A stretch of 64,000 bases of DNA from Pseudonocardia phyllosphaerae (GTDB lineage: Bacteria; Actinomycetota; Actinomycetes; Mycobacteriales; Pseudonocardiaceae): positions 186,001 through 250,000 of the forward strand of contig NZ_JBKGXS010000002.1 of the NCBI RefSeq assembly GCF_046546475.1, in the 5' to 3' direction. The translations under genes were made by a program, and so were the position numbers. Of this stretch, positions 31,270 through 39,664 are shown in pieces. The number at the start of each line of letters is the position of its first letter. Within the stretch, counting starts at the first letter, position 1. The notes beneath the pieces were generated by a model, which was not told the DNA's origin, did not search any database, and was given only the letters and a program-made list of their open reading frames with translations.

Positions 31270-32283
31270 TCAGGCCGGCGCCGCCTCCAGTACCGCGAAC
31301 CCGGCGGGCAGCCGGTGCACCTGCACCGTGCGCAGCCCGGCCGCGTCGAACAGGGCGTCGAACTCGGCCCGCGTGCGCTCCTTGCCACCCACGTTGACCA
31401 GCATGTTCAGGTCCGACAGGTAGATCCCGGCCGAGGCGTCGTCACCGACGGTGTCGGGCAGCACCGGCTCGACGACGAACACCCGCCCGTCGGGGCCGGA
31501 GAGCCCCTCGCGGCAGCGGCGCAGCAGGCCGCGGCACACCTCGTCGTCCCAGTCGTGGACGATGCTCTTCATCAGGTACGCGTCGGCGCCGGGCACCGCG
31601 GTGAAGAAGTCCCCCACCTCGACGCCGGCGCGGCCGCTCACCCCGGCCCGTTCGAACGTCGCGGCGGCCTCGGCCGAGCCGGGCGCGGTGTCGAGCACCG
31701 TGCCGCGCAGGTCCGGGTTCGCGGCGAGCAGCGCGGCGAGCAGTGTGCCGTCCCCTCCCCCGACGTCGACGACGGTGCCGAACGCACCGAGGTCGACCGT
31801 CTCGGCGACCTGACCGGCGATCGGCGCGGTCCCGGCCCGCATCGCGGCGTTGAAGCTCGCCGACAGCTCCGGCTGCTCCGCGAGGTGGTCGAAGAACGGG
31901 GCGCCGAAGACCGTGTCGAACGCGGGCGCGCCGTCGGCGAGGCTGTCCTCGAGCCGGAACCAGGCCTGCACCATCGTCGGGTCGGTGAAGGCGCGGACGA
32001 AGTCCCCCAGCGCCGACGGGTCCCCCGGCGCCAGCCGGGCCAGCACCGGCCTGCCGGCGAACAGGTCCGGCGCGATCTCCGCGGTCAGCCCGAGTGCGGC
32101 GGTCGCGCGGAGCAGCCGGCGCAGCTGCGCCTCGGGCAACCCGATCTTGCCGCTCAGGTCCGCGACCGTGGCCTCCCCCTCGCCGAGTGCCGCGGGCAGC
32201 CCGATCCGCACCGCCGCCCCGAGTGTCTGCGCGGCCATGCCCCCGAAGGCCAGCCGCATCACGCCGATCCCGTCCAGCTCCAT
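31270..32283 (-). CDS. SAM-dependent O-methyltransferase
   Basis: A 337-residue enzyme of the plant-type/hydroxyneurosporene O-methyltransferase group. An N-terminal dimerisation winged helix (ATVADLSGKIGLPEAQLRRL) precedes the Rossmann core, with motif I TVVDVGGGDGTLLAALLAAN and motif KSIVHDWDDEVCRGLL holding the catalytic His of the group. These enzymes methylate phenolic or polyketide hydroxyls. A 19-bp IdeR-like iron box sits 20 bases upstream, so expression is probably repressed when iron is plentiful. It follows the binding-protein gene on the same strand. Confidence 0.9.
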   Translation of the reverse strand: MELDGIGVMRLAFGGMAAQTLGAAVRIGLPAALGEGEATVADLSGKIGLPEAQLRRLLRATAALGLTAEIAPDLFAGRPVLARLAPGDPSALGDFVRAFTDPTMVQAWFRLEDSLADGAPAFDTVFGAPFFDHLAEQPELSASFNAAMRAGTAPIAGQVAETVDLGAFGTVVDVGGGDGTLLAALLAANPDLRGTVLDTAPGSAEAAATFERAGVSGRAGVEVGDFFTAVPGADAYLMKSIVHDWDDEVCRGLLRRCREGLSGPDGRVFVVEPVLPDTVGDDASAGIYLSDLNMLVNVGGKERTRAEFDALFDAAGLRTVQVHRLPAGFAVLEAAPA

Positions 32284-32302
32284 CGCCGATCCCCCCTCGG
32301 AC

Positions 32303-32321
32303 TTAGGTCACCCTAACCTAG
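32303..32321 (-). promoter_or_regulatory. IdeR/DtxR iron box
   Basis: TTAGGTCACCCTAACCTAG agrees with the IdeR consensus TTAGGTTAGSCTAACCTAA at 16 of 19 positions by my count. It is placed 20 bases upstream of the O-methyltransferase ATG. Confidence 0.75.
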
Positions 32322-32355
32322 GGCCGGAGGAGTGGCCGGTCAATGCCGGTCGCGG

Positions 32356-33411
32356 TCACCCGGTCGCGAACCGGTCCGGGTGCAGCCGCCGGGCCAGCGT
32401 GGCGACGGCGTCGGCGTTGCGGATGCCCGGGCTGACCGCGGCGAACGTCGTGGTGAAGATCTTCCCGTTCCGGACGGCGGGGACCTGGGCGAGCGCCGGG
32501 GTGGCCTTGAGCTTCGCCACCAGCGGGTCGGCGGCCTCGGGGCCCTTGTCGGCGCCGCAGCAGGCGGGCACGACGATCACGTCCGGTCGGGCGGCGACCA
32601 GACCCTCGACCGAGATCTTGCGCTGCCGGCCGTCGAGCTGCGGGAACGCCTGCTGCCCGCCGGCCGCGTCGATGATCGTCGTGGCGACGTCGCCGGTGCC
32701 GAACACCCGCAGCTCACCGGAGCCGCTCGGAGCGTTGACCATCGCGACCCGCGGCCGGGCGGTGACGTCGCCGAGGCGGGTGCGGACGTCGTCGAGGGTG
32801 GCGCGCATCCGGCCGGTCAGCTCCGCGGCCCGGTCCTCGGTGCCGAGCAGCCGGCCGAGGTCGGTGAGGTCACGCTCGACGGAGTCGAACGAGACGTCGT
32901 TGGCGGCGAGGCTGCTCTGGTCGGCGCCGTCGGAGGTCGGGCAGTACTGGCTGAACAGGTAGGTCTGCATGCCCGCGGAGCGCAGCTCGGCGCGAGTGCC
33001 GAGCCCTTCGCGGCTGAACGCCCCGGTGAACCCGGCGACGACGAGCTGCGGCGCGATCCGCAGCACCTCCTCGCGCGAGGGGTACTCCTCAGGCCAGTAG
33101 ACCGGCTGCTTGCGCTCCGGGTGGAAGTCCTTCGCCAGGTCCGGGAGCAACCGGTTGTCCAGGTACGCGGCGCCGACGAGCCGGTCCCCCGCGCCGAGCG
33201 CGAGGACGGCCTCGACCGCGTTGTGGAACATCGCCACCACGCGGTCGGGCCGCTGGACCGGCACGTCGACCCCGCAGTTCTGCACGGCAGCCGGTCCGGC
33301 CGCCGGGTCCGCGCCCGGCGGCGCGGGTGGCGCCGCCGCGCCGCACCCCGCGAGCGGCGCGAGCAGGACCGAGCACAGGACGACGGCCGGGAGCAGGCGG
33401 GAGCGACACAC
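32356..33411 (-). CDS. ABC transporter substrate-binding lipoprotein, iron-siderophore type
   Basis: A 351-residue secreted lipoprotein. The signal peptide VVLCSVLLAPLAGC ends in a lipobox with Cys23, so it is anchored outside the membrane. The mature part has the class III (FepB/BtuF-like) layout: RPDRVVAMFHNAVEAVLALG, then SREEVLRIAPQLVVAGF, and later AARPDVIVVPACCG and AVRNGKIFTT. This family carries ferric siderophores, heme or B12; the iron box just downstream favours iron. No permease or ATPase is next to it, so those are supplied elsewhere. GTG 33411 starts it. Confidence 0.88.
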   Translation of the reverse strand: MCRSRLLPAVVLCSVLLAPLAGCGAAAPPAPPGADPAAGPAAVQNCGVDVPVQRPDRVVAMFHNAVEAVLALGAGDRLVGAAYLDNRLLPDLAKDFHPERKQPVYWPEEYPSREEVLRIAPQLVVAGFTGAFSREGLGTRAELRSAGMQTYLFSQYCPTSDGADQSSLAANDVSFDSVERDLTDLGRLLGTEDRAAELTGRMRATLDDVRTRLGDVTARPRVAMVNAPSGSGELRVFGTGDVATTIIDAAGGQQAFPQLDGRQRKISVEGLVAARPDVIVVPACCGADKGPEAADPLVAKLKATPALAQVPAVRNGKIFTTTFAAVSPGIRNADAVATLARRLHPDRFATG

Positions 33412-33427
33412 CCGCCCACCCTAGCCA

Positions 33428-33453
33428 TACACCTGAGCGACTGTTCAGGTGTA
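33428..33453. promoter_or_regulatory. 9-bp inverted repeat between htpG and the binding protein
   Basis: TACACCTGA and TCAGGTGTA are perfect arms with an 8-base spacer, 16 bases upstream of the binding-protein GTG. The spacing fits a dimeric regulator; it could also help end htpG transcription. Confidence 0.5.
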
Positions 33454-33488
33454 GTGGGCGGGGTGACTCCTCCGTGTCCTCAGAGTCC

Positions 33489-35393
33489 TCAGAGGGTGCG
33501 CTCCAGCCGCCCCGCCAGCATCGTCACGAACTTCGACGGGTCGGTCAGCTCGCCGCCCTCGGCGAGCAGCGCCATCCCGGCGAGCAGCTCGGCGGTCTCG
33601 GTCTCGTCCTTGCCCTCGGCGTGCGCGGCACGCATCCCGACGACCAGCGGGTGCGTCGGGTTCAGCTCCAGGATGCGCTGCACCTTCGGCGGCTCCTGGC
33701 CCATCGCCCGGTACATCTTCTCCAGGGTCGGGGTCATGTCCGCCTCGTCGCCGACGAGCACCGCCGGGGACGTGGTGAGCCGCGAGGAGAGCCGGACCTC
33801 CTTGACGTCGTCGGACAGCACGCCGGCCATCCACTCGCAGAGCTCGGCGAACTCCTCCTGACGCTCCTTCGCCTGCTCCTTCTCCTCGTCGCTCTGCAGG
33901 TCGACCTGGCCCTTGGCGATGGAGTGGAACGGGGTCCCGTCGAAGCCCTCGACGGCGTCGACCCACACCTCGTCGACCGGGTCGGTGAGCAGCAGGACCT
34001 CGTAGCCCTTGGCGCGGAACGCCTCCATGTGCGGTGAGGACTCGATCGAGGACCGGGAGTCGCCGGTCATGTAGTAGATCGCGTCCTGGCCGTCCTTCAT
34101 CCGCTCCTTGTAGGCGGCCAGCGAGGTGGTCCCGCCGGTCTCGCCCTCGGAGTGGGTGGTCGGGAAGGCCGACACCGACAGGATCGTCTCCCGGTTGTCC
34201 GGGTCGGAGAGCAGGCCCTCCTTGAGCGCGCGCCCGAACTGGTCCCAGAACGTCTCGTACTTCTCCGGCTGCTCGTCGCGCAGCGAACCGATGGTGGAGA
34301 GCACCTTCTTCACCAGGCGGCGGCGGATCGCCGAGATCTGCCGGTCCTGCTGGAGGATCTCGCGGGAGACGTTGAGCGACAGGTCCGCGGCGTCGACGAC
34401 GCCCTTGACGAACCGCAGGTACTCGGGGACGAGCGCCTCGCAGTCGTCCATGATGAACACGCGCCGGACGTAGAGCTGGACGCCGCGGCGGGCGTCGCGC
34501 ATGTAGAGGTCCATCGGCGCGATCTGCGGCAGGAACAGCAGCGCCTGGTACTCGAAGGTCCCCTCGGCGGCGAGCCGGATGGTCTCCATCGGGCCCTGCC
34601 AGTCGTGGCTGACGTGCCGGTAGAACTCGGCGTACTCCTCCTCGGTGACGTCCTTCTGGGGCCGGGCCCAGAGCGCCTTCATCGAGTTGAGCGTCTCGTC
34701 CTCGGTAGTGGGCTCGCCGCCCTCCTCCTGCGCGGGGACGGTCACCTCCATCCGCACCGGCCAGGTGATGAAGTCCGAGTAGGTCTTCACGATCCGGCGC
34801 AGGACCGACGGGTCGGCGTAGTCGTGCACGTGGTCGTCGGCGTCGGACGCCTTGAGGTGCAGCGTGACCGCGGTGCCCTGCGGCGCGTCGTCGGCCGGCT
34901 CGATCGTGTAGGAGCCCTCGCCGTCGGAGCTCCAGTGCACGCCCTCGCTCGTCCCGGCCTTGCGGGTGGTCAGTTCGACCCGGTCGGCGACCATGAACGC
35001 CGAGTAGAAGCCGACGCCGAACTGGCCGATCAGGTTGCGCTGCGACTCGGCGTCGCCGCCGGCCTCCTCGAGCTTCGCAAGCAGCTCGGCGGTGCCGGAC
35101 TTCGCGATCGTGCCGATGAGGTCGACGACCTCGTCGCGGCTCATGCCGATGCCGTTGTCCCGGATCGTCAGCGTGCGTGCCTCGGCGTCCGGGACCAGCT
35201 CGATGTGCAGGTCCGCGGTGTCGGCGCCCAGATCCTTGTCCTGGTACGCGGCGAGCTTCAGCTTGTCCAGCGCGTCCGAGGAGTTCGAGATCAGCTCGCG
35301 CAGGAAGACGTCCTTGTTCGAGTAGATCGAGTGGATCATCAACCGGAGCAGCTGCCGGGCCTCGGCCTGGAACTCGATCGTCTCCGTGCTCAC
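33489..35393 (-). CDS. htpG: Molecular chaperone HtpG (Hsp90)
   Basis: A 634-residue ATP-dependent cytoplasmic chaperone. The GHKL ATP site is clear in LRELISNSSDALDKLKL, IRDNGIGMSRDEVVDLIGTI and IGQFGVGFYSAFMVADRVEL. The middle domain has YVRRVFIMDDCEALVPEYLR and GVVDAADLSLNVSREILQQD. Full length for bacterial Hsp90. GTG 35393 has GGGGAGGA upstream. No heat-shock operator of the CIRCE type is seen in the short upstream region. Confidence 0.98.
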   Translation of the reverse strand: MSTETIEFQAEARQLLRLMIHSIYSNKDVFLRELISNSSDALDKLKLAAYQDKDLGADTADLHIELVPDAEARTLTIRDNGIGMSRDEVVDLIGTIAKSGTAELLAKLEEAGGDAESQRNLIGQFGVGFYSAFMVADRVELTTRKAGTSEGVHWSSDGEGSYTIEPADDAPQGTAVTLHLKASDADDHVHDYADPSVLRRIVKTYSDFITWPVRMEVTVPAQEEGGEPTTEDETLNSMKALWARPQKDVTEEEYAEFYRHVSHDWQGPMETIRLAAEGTFEYQALLFLPQIAPMDLYMRDARRGVQLYVRRVFIMDDCEALVPEYLRFVKGVVDAADLSLNVSREILQQDRQISAIRRRLVKKVLSTIGSLRDEQPEKYETFWDQFGRALKEGLLSDPDNRETILSVSAFPTTHSEGETGGTTSLAAYKERMKDGQDAIYYMTGDSRSSIESSPHMEAFRAKGYEVLLLTDPVDEVWVDAVEGFDGTPFHSIAKGQVDLQSDEEKEQAKERQEEFAELCEWMAGVLSDDVKEVRLSSRLTTSPAVLVGDEADMTPTLEKMYRAMGQEPPKVQRILELNPTHPLVVGMRAAHAEGKDETETAELLAGMALLAEGGELTDPSKFVTMLAGRLERTL

Positions 35394-35467
35394 GTCACGG
35401 TCCTCCCCTGTGCGCGTCGTCGGTGGTGCGACGGCGATTCTGCCGAACTCCGTCGCGGCCGGGGCTG

Positions 35468-36106
35468 CTACCCCAGCCGCCGGATCCGGGCAAGGTGCGC
35501 CGGCACGTCCACCGTGGTCCCGGCGGGCTCGCCGTAGGACTCCGCCTGCCCGGGGGTGACGACGCCGCGGTAGGTCGTCGCCGCGATCTCCTCGACCGCC
35601 CAGTCCGGTCCGGTGAACGCGTCGGTGATCGCCGAGGCGTCGATCACCGGGCCGAACTCGGCACCGCCGGTGCGGGCCAGCGCGAGCACGTACACGACCC
35701 CGCCCGGGGCGACGAGACCGGCGAGCACGTCGGCGTAGCGGGCCTGGTCACCCGCATCGAACAGGTGGAACAGGGCACTGTCGAGCACGGAGTCGAACGT
35801 GCCGAGATCCCCCGGGGCCAGCGCGTCGACCTGTGCGAACGTCGCGTCGACGCCCTCCTGGACGGCGCGGCGGCGGGCTCGGTCCAGCGCGGCGGCCGAG
35901 CCGTCGACGCCGAGCACGTCGTAGCCGGACCGGGCCAGCAGGATCGTGTGCTCGCCGATCCCGCAGCCCGGGTCCAGCACCCGCCCGTGCAGCGCGCCGG
36001 AGCGTTCCAGGGCGACGACGGCGGGCTGCGGCCCCGGGATCACCCACGGCGGGTCACCCTCGGTGTAGGCCTGGTCGAAGCGGCTGATCGGTGGCGTGAC
36101 ATCCAT
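35468..36106 (-). CDS. Class I SAM-dependent methyltransferase
   Basis: A 212-residue small-molecule methyltransferase. Motif I is VLDPGCGIGEHTILLARSG near residue 43, with the acidic residue in VLGVDGSAAALDRA and post-motif FDSVLDSALFHLF. The N-terminal YTEGDPPWVIPGPQPAV matches a thiopurine/tellurite-resistance-like group (PPW motif). ATG 36106. The substrate cannot be told. It stands alone upstream of htpG on the same strand, with 74 bases between them. Confidence 0.88.
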   Translation of the reverse strand: MDVTPPISRFDQAYTEGDPPWVIPGPQPAVVALERSGALHGRVLDPGCGIGEHTILLARSGYDVLGVDGSAAALDRARRRAVQEGVDATFAQVDALAPGDLGTFDSVLDSALFHLFDAGDQARYADVLAGLVAPGGVVYVLALARTGGAEFGPVIDASAITDAFTGPDWAVEEIAATTYRGVVTPGQAESYGEPAGTTVDVPAHLARIRRLG

Positions 36107-36140
36107 GCCGCCCAGCGTGGGACCTGAATCTCGGTTCAGG

Positions 36141-36926
36141 TCAAGAGCGGCCGGGACCGGGGAGGGTCAGGGGCCCCGACGCCCTGCCCTCCGGGCGCGG
36201 GGCGGACCGCTCGAAGTCGTAGGTCCGGTCCCCGACTCGCATCAGGTCCGCGGCCCCGCTCGCACCGGGTGTCCCGGTGCCCAGGCCGACGCCGGCGGCG
36301 TAGGCGGTGGCGTCGGGGAACTCGGCGAGGACGTCGTCGATGGTCCGCTTCGGGGCGCCGTCGCGGCACTCCTTGTACGGGTCGACGCCGCCGGACACCC
36401 GGATGAAGCAGAACGAGGCGGACCCGAGGTCGTAGCGGGTCCAGCGCCCGGCCGGGCTCGACGACGGGATGAACACCAGCCCGACGAGGTCCTGCGGCTC
36501 GATCTCGCCGCCGTTCCGGTCGACGGCGATGTTCATCGCCGGTGCCGCGTCGGGGCTGCTCCCGTTGCCTCGCAACGCCCAGTAGCTGCTGTCGCGGAAC
36601 GTCTCGAGCGGCCCCTCGACCTCACCGGTGGCGTAGAGCGCGCTGTCGCCGGACTTCGGCGTGTTCAGCTCCAGCGACGACGTACCGCCGCCCTCGGGGG
36701 CGCCGTAGCGCTCGGTGACCCGCCGGGTCCCGGAGCCCTTCTCGAAGGTCCCGTTGAACGGGCCGGGGTTGTCCGGGGTGACGTAGGTGGTGCCGCCGGA
36801 GGGGCCGAACAGGTCGCCGGGTGCGGCGGTGGCCGTGCCGGCCGCGGCCAGGATCGCCGTCGTCACCGCGACGGTCACGGTCGTCGCACGACCGAGCCGT
36901 CCGCGCGTCCTGGCTCCGTTCGGCAT
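36141..36926 (-). CDS. Secreted protein of unknown function
   Basis: A 261-residue exported protein. The N-terminus RTRGRLGRATTVTVAVTTA leads into ILAAAGTATAAP, a standard Sec signal peptide with an AxA cleavage site near residue 35. The mature part is rich in Gly, Ser, Thr and Pro, with three Cys-poor segments and no repeats. The pattern NGTFEKGSGTRRVTERYG and WALRGNGSSPDAAPAMNI looks like a beta-sandwich. I recognise no family. ATG 36926 has GGAGGAG upstream. Confidence 0.75.
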   Translation of the reverse strand: MPNGARTRGRLGRATTVTVAVTTAILAAAGTATAAPGDLFGPSGGTTYVTPDNPGPFNGTFEKGSGTRRVTERYGAPEGGGTSSLELNTPKSGDSALYATGEVEGPLETFRDSSYWALRGNGSSPDAAPAMNIAVDRNGGEIEPQDLVGLVFIPSSSPAGRWTRYDLGSASFCFIRVSGGVDPYKECRDGAPKRTIDDVLAEFPDATAYAAGVGLGTGTPGASGAADLMRVGDRTYDFERSAPRPEGRASGPLTLPGPGRS

Positions 36927-36998
36927 GGCACTCCTCCCCGGGCGGGACGTGGGCGTCCTGCCGTCGGCGAGCCAACGAACACCGTGGAGCCGAGATGC

Positions 36999-37349
36999 TC
37001 ATCGGCCGCCCGGATCACGCACCATCACCCGGGCGGTGATCCGGTCGCCGATTGCGATCCCCTCGCGGTCACGCACCGCATCCTTCAGCGGAAGCAGGTA
37101 TCCCCCGTCCTTGGGCCACAACGACGTCGTCCAACGGGTAGCGCCGATCTCGGCGTCGACGGGGACCATGCCCCAGCCGTAGCTGACGCCGCGGCCGAGA
37201 TCGGCGACCTCCTCGGCGTCGTCGCCCGCGATGCGCAGGAAGTGGAACGGCGCCGGCCCGCGCCACTCGAACACCTCGGCCGAGAACTCCACGGTCACGA
37301 CGACCTCCCCCTGCCCCTCGGTGACCCCGCGGCGCCACGTGCTCGTCAT
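36999..37349 (-). CDS. DUF1905 domain protein
   Basis: A 116-residue single-domain protein with FSAEVFEWRGPAPFHFLRIA at residues 22-41, GWGMVPVDAEIGATRWTTSL in the middle and DGGYLLPLKDAVR near the end, the DUF1905 pattern. The fold is a small beta-barrel of unknown function, sometimes fused to YdeI-like domains. GTG or ATG starts a few codons apart are possible. Divergent from the ACAD operon. Confidence 0.87.
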   Translation of the reverse strand: MTSTWRRGVTEGQGEVVVTVEFSAEVFEWRGPAPFHFLRIAGDDAEEVADLGRGVSYGWGMVPVDAEIGATRWTTSLWPKDGGYLLPLKDAVRDREGIAIGDRITARVMVRDPGGR

Positions 37350-37661
37350 CTCCCCGCCACATGACCGTCGTCACGCCCCGGAAAAGGATCATCACCGCAC
37401 CCGCGAGGCCTTGCGCCGCCACGACACCGCAGCCGAGGATGTCAGCGCTCGCCCGATAGTCGTACCCACGACGCGGGCCTGGCACCACCGGGAGGAGGCG
37501 GGATCGTGTTCCGACGTCGTTGAGCACCCCTGCCGAGCCGCCCGGTCGGGCGGTGTCCTTCGATCGCGGCGACCCTCCCGGTCCGAGCCCACTCCATGCC
37601 GAGCTGACGTCGGTGCGCGCTCCGCCGCGATCACACCCGTGACCCGCGAGGAGCGTCTTCC
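37350..37661. other. Intergenic region upstream of the ACAD operon
   Basis: The 312 bases hold no convincing gene. GAGGAG at 37648-37653 is the ribosome-binding site of the following gene. I do not recognise a riboswitch, and no inverted repeat stands out. Confidence 0.5.
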
Positions 37662-38822
37662 GTGTCCGCATCCGTCCAGTCCCCGCTCGAGCTGTCCGAC
37701 GTCGTCGACAAGACGGCGAAGGCGATCGAGCAGACCGTCGCGCCAGCCGCCGCCGAGGTCGACAGCTCCGGCGCGTTCCCGCGCGCGAGCATCGACGCCC
37801 TCGCCGCCGCCGGGACCCTCGGCCTGATCAGCGCCCCCGAGGTCGGCGGAGCCGGTGGCACGCTCGCCGACGCCGCCGACGTGCTCGAGAAGGTCGCCCG
37901 CGTCGACGCGTCCACCGCGATGGTGCTGCTCATGCACTTCGCGGGCACCTCGGTGCTCGAGGCCCAGGCCCCCGACGAGATCCGCCAGGAGGTCGCCGCC
38001 GGTCAGAACCTGACCACCCTCGCGTTCTCCGAGCGCGGCTCGCGCAGCCACTTCTGGGCGCCGGTCGGTACCGCCACCCGGCAGGACGACGGCCAGGTCC
38101 GGCTCGACTCGCAGAAGAGCTGGGTCACCTCCGCAGGCGAGGCGAACAGCTACGTCTGGTCGAGCCGTCCGGTCTCGGCCGACGCGCCGATGACCCTCTG
38201 GTACGTCCCCGCCGACACCCCCGGCATCGCCGTCGCCGGGGAGTTCGACGGCTTCGGCCTGCGCGGGAACTCCTCGCGCCCGATGAGCGCCGACGGTGCC
38301 CTGGTCGACGACACCGCCCGCCTCGGTGAGGACGGCGCCGGCCTGGACATCGCGCTCGCCGCGGCACTGCCGACGTTCCTCATCGGCAACGCCGCCGTCT
38401 CCCTCGGCCTGATGGAGGCACTGCTCGACGAGGCCGCCGCGCACCTGCAGAACACCCGGCTGGAGCACCTGGACCAGAGCCTGGCGGAGCAGCCGACCGC
38501 GCGTCTGGCCTACGCCGAGCTGCGCACCCGCGCCGACGAGGTCCGCGCGTTCCTGTCCGACACCCTCGCCGCCGCCGGCGGTGGCCGCGCCGACGCGACC
38601 CTGCGCGTCCTGCAGGTCAAGGCGGTCGCCGCGGAGGCCGCGGCCGAGGTCGGTGACGGAGTGCTGCGGCTGTGCGGTGGTGCCGCGTTCCGCAAGGAGC
38701 TCGGCATCGAGCGCCGCTACCGCGACGCCCTGGCCGCACGCGTGATGGCGCCGACGACCGAGGCGCTGCGTGACTTCGTCGGCCGCGCGACCCTGGGCCT
38801 GCCGCTGTTCGGGGAGGCGTGA
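37662..38822 (+). CDS. Acyl-CoA dehydrogenase family flavoprotein, atypical
   Basis: A 386-residue ACAD-fold protein. The flavin region LTTLAFSERGSRSHFWAPVG replaces the usual tEp.aGSD pattern, and LDSQKSWVTSAGEANSYVWS gives the K.WITN.. strand. The C-terminal LRLCGGAAFRKELGIERRYR precedes RVMAPTTEALRDF where standard enzymes have IYEGTxE, so the common catalytic Glu is missing from its usual place. A different reaction (flavin oxidation or monooxygenation on a non-CoA substrate) is possible. GTG 37662 has GAGGAG 8 bases upstream. Its TGA overlaps the ATG of the next gene. Confidence 0.88.
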   Translation: MSASVQSPLELSDVVDKTAKAIEQTVAPAAAEVDSSGAFPRASIDALAAAGTLGLISAPEVGGAGGTLADAADVLEKVARVDASTAMVLLMHFAGTSVLEAQAPDEIRQEVAAGQNLTTLAFSERGSRSHFWAPVGTATRQDDGQVRLDSQKSWVTSAGEANSYVWSSRPVSADAPMTLWYVPADTPGIAVAGEFDGFGLRGNSSRPMSADGALVDDTARLGEDGAGLDIALAAALPTFLIGNAAVSLGLMEALLDEAAAHLQNTRLEHLDQSLAEQPTARLAYAELRTRADEVRAFLSDTLAAAGGGRADATLRVLQVKAVAAEAAAEVGDGVLRLCGGAAFRKELGIERRYRDALAARVMAPTTEALRDFVGRATLGLPLFGEA

Positions 38823-39664
38823 TGACGCTGATCATGGGCGGGGTCGCCTACGACCCCAAGGTCGTCACCATCTGGGACGGGTTCCGCACCTGGTTCCGCG
38901 AGCAGGGTTTCGACTTCGACTACGTCCTGTACTCCCACTACGAGCGCCAGGTCGACGACCTCGTCGCCGGCCGGATCGACGCGGCGTGGAACTCCCCGCT
39001 CGCGTGGATCCGCACCGAGCGCCTGGCCGCCGCGCAGGGCCGCACCGTGCGGTCGGCGGTGATGCGCGACACCGACCAGGACCTCACCTCGGTCGTCGTC
39101 GTGCGGTCGGACTCGCCGATCCAGTCGATCGCGGACCTGGCCGGGAAGACCGTCGCCGTCGGTGCGGTCGACTCCCCGCAGGCGACCCTGCTCCCGCTGT
39201 CCTACCTGCGCGAGCAGGGTGTCACCGACATCGACGTGCGCCGGTTCGACATCGGTGTCGGGCTGCACGGCGACCACATCGGCGGCGAGCGCGACGCCGC
39301 GAAGGCGCTGATCGCCGGTGAGGTCGACGCCGCCTGCATGATCGACGCCAACCACCTGCTGTTCGGGCAGGAGGGCACGCTGCCGCCCGGGTCGACCCGG
39401 ATCATCGGGCAGACCGACCCGTTCGACCACTGCACGATGGCGATCATCGACAGTGCCCCGGCCGCGGAGTCCGAGGAGTTCGTGCGGCTGCTGGAGTCGA
39501 TGTCCTACGCCGACCCGGCCGTCCGCCCGCTGCTCGACCTCGAGGGGCTCAAGCAGTGGGTGCCCGGCCGCACCACCGGGTTCGGGCCGCTGACCCGGGC
39601 CATCGACGAGACCGGCTTCTACGACGCCGACGGTGCGGTCACCGCGGCGGACTACCGCCCGTGA
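38822..39664 (+). CDS. PhnD/SsuA-type binding-fold protein without signal peptide
   Basis: A 280-residue periplasmic-binding-fold protein of the phosphonate/transferrin family: DPKVVTIWDGFRTWFREQGF, then RQVDDLVAGRIDAAWNSPLA, VVVRSDSPIQSIADLAGKTV and VGAVDSPQATLLPLSYLREQ are the family landmarks. There is no signal peptide or lipobox: the protein starts MTLIMGGVAYDPK directly at the first strand. It is thus probably cytoplasmic and may be an enzyme or sensor, as THI5 and MqnA/MqnD are. It overlaps both neighbours (TGATG and GTGA), and no ABC permease is present. Confidence 0.87.
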   Translation: MTLIMGGVAYDPKVVTIWDGFRTWFREQGFDFDYVLYSHYERQVDDLVAGRIDAAWNSPLAWIRTERLAAAQGRTVRSAVMRDTDQDLTSVVVVRSDSPIQSIADLAGKTVAVGAVDSPQATLLPLSYLREQGVTDIDVRRFDIGVGLHGDHIGGERDAAKALIAGEVDAACMIDANHLLFGQEGTLPPGSTRIIGQTDPFDHCTMAIIDSAPAAESEEFVRLLESMSYADPAVRPLLDLEGLKQWVPGRTTGFGPLTRAIDETGFYDADGAVTAADYRP

